Source: Ligustrum vulgare (lineage: Eukaryota; Streptophyta; Magnoliopsida; Lamiales; Oleaceae). Taken from it: DNA of 64,000 nucleotides. Position numbers and translations under genes: made by a program. Below are positions 59,644-64,000 of the stretch, one piece after another (within the stretch, counting starts at the first letter, position 1; every line of letters starts with the position of its first letter). The stretch spans positions 1,575,001 to 1,639,000 of the forward strand of contig OY743173.1 in the NCBI GenBank assembly GCA_963555705.1, written 5' to 3'. The notes beneath the pieces were generated by a model. It was not told where the DNA came from, searched no databases, and saw nothing but the letters and a program-made list of their open reading frames with translations.

Positions 59644-59657
59644 TACCCTCCTTCTTT
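59644..59657 (-). promoter_or_regulatory. Polypurine tract of copy B
   Basis: Minus strand AAGAAGGAGGGTA adjoining the LTR. Confidence 0.8.
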
Positions 59658-59775
59658 ATGATGATTCGTCCCGAATCATAGCTTTGTTCCTGTTGTTTCA
59701 CTTCACCTCCTGGATCAGACGGAAAATTTCTCCTGCCATTGCACATGATCAACCAAAAATATTCTGCAACGGGGG

Positions 59776-60724
59776 TCACGTGAATGGCTTGAAGTTGAAA
59801 CACCTCTGGACATTGGTGGTGTTGCCCAAATTTTCACGTACCATTAACCTGAAAGAAAGAATTAAATAGAACGGGGAGGGGAATGTTATTTTCATGAGGT
59901 ACAAGGTCGGATCTTTGTATACATGATTAATCACCATCTCCAATTCTTCTTTAAGAACCACGAGGCCCTCCTCTTCACCTCGTTCTTCCTTTGCATCTTC
60001 AACCACTTTTTCAAAATTTTTACTTTCAAATTCAATCGCATCTTCTACCTCCAAAAGTTTTATCACTAATTTCATGCACTCTCTCAACGGTATTCAAATG
60101 TGGATCTACCAATTCAAAGCTCAAATTTTGAAGTTCTACCTCAACCCCCAATTCATTCATCTTATCATCAACAATTTCATTCCTAATCAATTCATCATCA
60201 AATTTTGGAGTTTGTTTATTTGTTTTTAACTTCAACTCTCCCTCCTTCTTATCAATATCCCCACGATGCCTCCTATAACACCACTTTTCACTCTCATTCC
60301 TTACCCTCCGTGAATCTTCTAGTGCTTCCTCTAATGTCAACTCATATAGTACGCATGTTTTCCCTTTCTTAAGGTATTGATATATGTGCATACGCTTATC
60401 ATAAACAGCCTCCCTCCTACGTCTCCAAGGTTTTCCCAATAAAATATGATAAGATTTCAATGGCACTACATCACACCATACATCCTCACTATACCTTCCC
60501 TGGGTGATAGGCACTAGAACTTGTTTGGTTACTTTGAAATTCCCAAACTCCCTCATCCACGTCATCCTATAAGGTTTATATTGTGGTTCTAGGGACAATC
60601 TAAAATTTTCAACCACGGTGCTACTAACGAAATTAGTAAAGCACTTTTCATCAATCGCCAAACTGCACCCCTTATTATCCACATAAAATCTAGTTTGGAA
60701 TAAAAAACCCGGATCATAATCCAT
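59776..60724 (-). pseudogene. Retropepsin-like ORF of copy B, frameshifted in tail
   Basis: 60724-60032 encodes 230 aa from MDYDPGFLFQTRFYV. The protease-like block has IDEKCFTNFV, again without D-S/T-G, and CDVVPLKSYHILLGKPW. The frame is lost near 60050; a second frame, ending at 59776, continues the acidic tail (EEGLVVLKEELEMV, then YKDP) that matches copy A. So the full protein cannot be made without a shift. The core, about residues 1-135, aligns with copy A over its whole length, including LTLEEAL after the core. Confidence 0.75.
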
Positions 60725-61187
60725 TCCTTATCCCACGTTAAAAAGAATTCAAGAATGAAGAGGATTTAGACATCAAATAGCAAGAACGACTTTTATTGAC
60801 ATGGAAGGAAATGAATATCAAGAATTTTAAAGAAATTCAAGAAAGTGGTTCTTGAATATTGGAATGACTTTTTTTTTTTTTTTTTTTGAATAACGAATTT
60901 TCGGAATTAAATAATAATAAAAAAATATTTTTTTTTAAATAAATCCGAAAATTCGACACGAACACAATAAAACAAACGGAACAGGATTTGGATAAGAATT
61001 AAGCAAAACAAACACTTTTGAAATTTTTTTGGAACGATTTTCTGGATTAAAGACTCAACAAATTCAAGAACAAGAAGAACGCAAAAAATTGAAAACAAAA
61101 CACTCAATAAGATATGGATGATTTTTATGGAACTCGATGATAAACATAAAAATCAAACTGGATAGAAAAACCTAAATTTAGAGTCCA

Positions 61188-61199
61188 GCTCTGATACCA
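61188..61199 (-). promoter_or_regulatory. Primer binding site of copy B
   Basis: Minus strand TGGTATCAGAGC, two bases inside the 5' LTR, as in copy A. Confidence 0.9.
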
Positions 61200-61201
61200 G
61201 A

Positions 61202-61900
61202 TGATGAGGTTCAAAGCGCGGAAGAAACGCCGGAAAGTTTCAGACTCAGGTTGTGGTTGGATGGATGAATCATGACTTGATATTCATGACGCGATGGCTC
61301 GACGATGCGGAATAAAGAACCACGACTTTCGAAACGCCACAAGGATTTGCCCAATCTCCTTGATAAGTCTCTGATTTGAACGCCACAAATATTCTAGCAA
61401 ATATTTGATAAGTTCGGTATTTGAACGCCACAAGAAAGATTCTTGATAAATTCGAGAAACATAGGAATCCACCTATAACTTTTATTGAATCCTCAGTAAA
61501 AACTGTTTATATCAAAATCAAGTCTCAAGTCTGAATTACAATGATTGGAAAGGAATATAAATAAGTAAAATAACCTAACCGCTAATTGACTCAAAATAGA
61601 ATTCTAATTAGACTAAAATTCTAAAATTTAACCTAAAAATACGCAAACACCCTAATTTCCGGCTGCATAATTGACTTTCTGTTTTGAAACCCCAAATAAT
61701 AGAATTTGGCCATAAAATCAGTCGACTCAAGGGCTTTAGCCCATGAGTTTTGCTTAGTGGTCCATTTCTACTCGAAAAACACATATTATGCATCTAATTC
61801 CGACATGGTTGACTGTATTGCACTTTTATTTGGCTTGAATATTTAACTTTTTCCGTCAAGCCTGCTATGACTTCGATTGTCGAGGGTCCGGAACACATCA
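61202..61900 (-). repeat. 5' LTR of copy B
   Basis: 699 bp, same ends as the partner. It has scattered substitutions, so the insertion is older than that of copia element 2. Confidence 0.9.
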
Positions 61901-61905
61901 GAAAG

Positions 61906-62215
61906 AATTCGAGATTAAGGATCTTGAAAAACTAAAAAAAAACTCCAGCAGGTAAAGCATTTAATCGATGGAATTCTTGTATACAAAAAGCTCTTTAAAT
62001 GATTTTATATTCACATCCATTGAGTTCAACAATGATTATTTGTCTTATTTCCTAAGCATGCTATTTTCTATTTTACTGTGATAAATTGAAAGTTGGGGGA
62101 AAGTTTAGTGGCAATTGGAAAGTAAATAGAACTGATGAACTTAACTAGGCACAGAGAGAGAAATGAGAAACTAAATTGCAAATTCCAAAAGATTAAGTTT
62201 TAATTCTAATCTAAA
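61906..62215. other. Intergenic, no gene seen
   Basis: AT-rich; nothing recognised. Confidence 0.35.
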
Positions 62216-62219
62216 CCCT

Positions 62220-63142
62220 CTGAAATCGTCTCTCACCTCACTCCCTCACACCTTCGCTCTCGCCCTCTCCCTCTCCCACGATTTCATCGCTGCCTCTCTC
62301 GCTCTCCACACCGTCGATAACCCAACGACGATGGCCACTACCTCGCGTCACCACTTCCTCTGTAAGGCTCTCCCCCATATTTCTCTCCCATGTTGCACGC
62401 TGTCTCACTCACTCTATCTCGCAACACGCACACACCCGCACACCATATTTCACGCACACACACATTTGGGGATAAAGATCTATGTATGTGTGTATATATA
62501 TATATATATATTGATTTTTGTGCATATATGTATGTATATATCAGTATGTATATGTGTTTACATAGGCAAATGGAAAATTTTGATGTGTATGCATATAAGA
62601 TTTTCGATTCAGAACTTCAAAATTGAATTTCACATGTTAAATGTTGATTTGAAATTGGGAATCTTATGATAGTAGTATATATATTTTGTATCATTTCAGA
62701 TTGGATTAAAGTCTAATTTCGAATTTGTTAATTAAAATTTTGGTAATGAAAATAGATATACATGTGTGTAAATTCATAATTAGACTTGGTTTAAATTTCG
62801 AAGCTAGGTAGTTAAATTTTTAGATTTATGAATAACTAAGTTTGTAATTGGGAGATTTTGAAAAATTAGATTTAGTTATATTATTGTGGGGTCTGAGTTT
62901 GGTTTTTAAAAGATGAGAAGACCTTCTAATGTGCATTGAAATTCATCCTTTGTCTTGAATAGGGCTCTTATGTGTTTTTGTCATACCATAAAGTCACATT
63001 GAAGTTTTAAAGTTGGTTAAGAGTTTAAATGTGAATTGAAACTAAAAGTATATTTTATTTAATGAATGGATATAAATTAGGATTATTGGGCACATTGACG
63101 TCGTGGGCATCTGAGGCTCTTCCACTTGCAAATCAAGAAAAC
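62220..63142 (+). other. Possible 5' end of a gene, doubtful
   Basis: A pyrimidine-rich leader (CTCTCGCCCTCTCCCTCTCC) precedes ATG at 62331, which opens MATTSRHHFL and reaches a donor-like CCTCT|GTAAGG at 62361. After about 0.7 kb a possible exon (63082-63142) lies between AAATTAG and GGTAAATAC and has one open frame, LLGTLTSWASEALPLANQEN. Joining the two gives a stop (TGA) at the junction. So this is either misread, a pseudogene, or an untranslated exon. A (TA)n run lies at 62495-62510. No family recognised. Confidence 0.3.
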
Positions 63143-63342
63143 GGTAAATACTAAGAACATCAAGTAAGTAAACTTCCCTTTCTCTCAGCATAGTTGAATG
63201 TTTAATGTGGAATCATGTGCTTAATTGATATTCGTGTTAATTACGGAATTCTAATGCTTTTGGTTTAACATATGCAAGTATGTATATTTAAGAAATTGTT
63301 CAAGCATGCACGCTATCATGTCATTGCATCATTAAGCATGCA

Positions 63343-64000
63343 TTGGCATTGAAATTGAAAAGTCAAATATTTTTAATGAAAGGAATGTGTCAAGGTGAAA
63401 ATTTGTTCAAAATTATGTATCCCAAGTTGTTTATTGAAAGAATGGGTGTACTTCTAAGTCATGAAAGATGCGAGTGGGAAATGGGGCGCTGGGGACCGGC
63501 GTACCCGAATGTAATGAGCCGCACTGCGGTGGAATAAAGTGAATGAGCCGCTTTGTAGTGGAATAAATGTTAACCGATTTGCGGTTTTACTTGTAAATGT
63601 GATCTGGTTCCAAATAAGAATTTCCCACTGTTATCTGATTGACTAGAAGTTACATCAAGTGAGCTCACGATGGAAATGAAGTAAAAGTTTTGAAATGTCA
63701 AGTGAAAGTTTGAAAAGTTTGAAAGTGTAGAAAGGTTAAAGTGAATGGGGATATATACTTCAAATTTTTAAAGCATTTCATGTCATAAGCATACATCATG
63801 TGCATAAGTTTACTTACTGAGCTTTAGCTCACCCCAATCCCTCCCCAATATTTCAGGTGATGTGATAAGTGTATTTTATACACTTATTTGTATGTCTAAA
63901 TTAGGTTTAATTATTATCGTTTTGGAATATTTGCTATTTAATTTGTGTTTATTTGTTTACTTTATAGAAAATATCCTAAAAGGCGAAGAATGAAGCAATT
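63343..64000. other. LTR-like repeat running off the window
   Basis: GAGCCGC(A/T)(C/T)TG(C/T)(G/A)GTGGAATAAA repeats twice near 63515-63570. TTACTGAGCTTTAGCTCACC at about 63813 is a phrase often found in plant gypsy LTRs. TGATAAGTGTATTTTATACA (63863) starts another LTR-like sequence with a TG tip and a TACACTT palindrome. No coding region. Classification is tentative because the element is cut by the window end. Confidence 0.35.

Larger units (their letters stand above)
58913..61905 (-). mobile_element. Non-autonomous LTR element with protease-like ORF, copy B
   Basis: The element is 58918-61900 on the minus strand, flanked by GAAAG (58913-58917, 61901-61905). LTRs are 58918-59643 (726 bp) and 61202-61900 (699 bp). 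The length difference is mostly one deletion of about 25 bases near 61625. Primer site TGGTATCAGAGC and polypurine tract are present. The only ORF corresponds to that of copy A. The leader after the primer site is also alike (e.g. TTTGATTTTTATGTTTATCA). LTR bodies differ except for the TGATGTG(A/T)TCCGG tip. Confidence 0.9.

Overview
The window is nuclear DNA of a dicot-type flowering plant. It is AT-rich, its genes have plant GT-AG introns, and two host genes are recognisable. The rest is a dense mosaic of plant transposons. I could not identify the species. All exon joins, repeat boundaries and identities were worked out by eye.

Host genes (1-14.5 kb). A three-exon NAC transcription factor (minus, 341-3080) resembles NAC083/VNI2. 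A five-exon DHHC protein S-acyltransferase (minus, 7222-14466, 430 aa) has all joins in frame. Their introns and the gap between them hold a Mutator-like MITE with a 10-bp target duplication, a tRNA-derived SINE, one copy of an 0.87-kb TIR repeat, and a 1.27-kb long-TIR element.

Transposon belt I (14.5-29.3 kb). It holds a 1,553-bp near-perfect giant palindrome with a 9-bp target duplication (Mutator-like), the second copy of the 0.87-kb repeat, and a Helitron 3' end beside a PIF1-helicase remnant. A complete-looking 7.5-kb Helitron (21783-29301, minus) follows. It carries two exons of a methionine aminopeptidase gene and a nested solo LTR.

Retrotransposon belt II (29.5-45.7 kb). Two related Ty1/copia elements lie on the minus strand. 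The first (29520-35787) is decayed. The second (39404-45647) has 209-bp LTRs that look identical, a perfect GGGAT duplication and open gag and pol, so it is very young and possibly still active. Between them lie a C/A-rich degenerate tandem array and a Harbinger-type MITE.

CACTA belt III (46.2-58.5 kb). A 9.85-kb CACTA element (46181-56031, duplication AAT) carries a captured plant gene fragment. It was later hit by a 3.4-kb solo LTR and by a 3.1-kb LTR element (51468-54600). An 840-bp CACTA element and a short CACTA-like relic follow.

End (58.9-64 kb). A second 3-kb LTR element (58918-61900, minus) shares its only ORF with the element at 51.5 kb. That ORF is a retropepsin-like protein with an altered catalytic motif and an acidic tail, and neither element has room for reverse transcriptase or integrase. 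This pair, and the fold-back right end of the first one, are the most unusual things here. The last 2 kb hold a doubtful first exon and LTR-like sequence that runs off the window.
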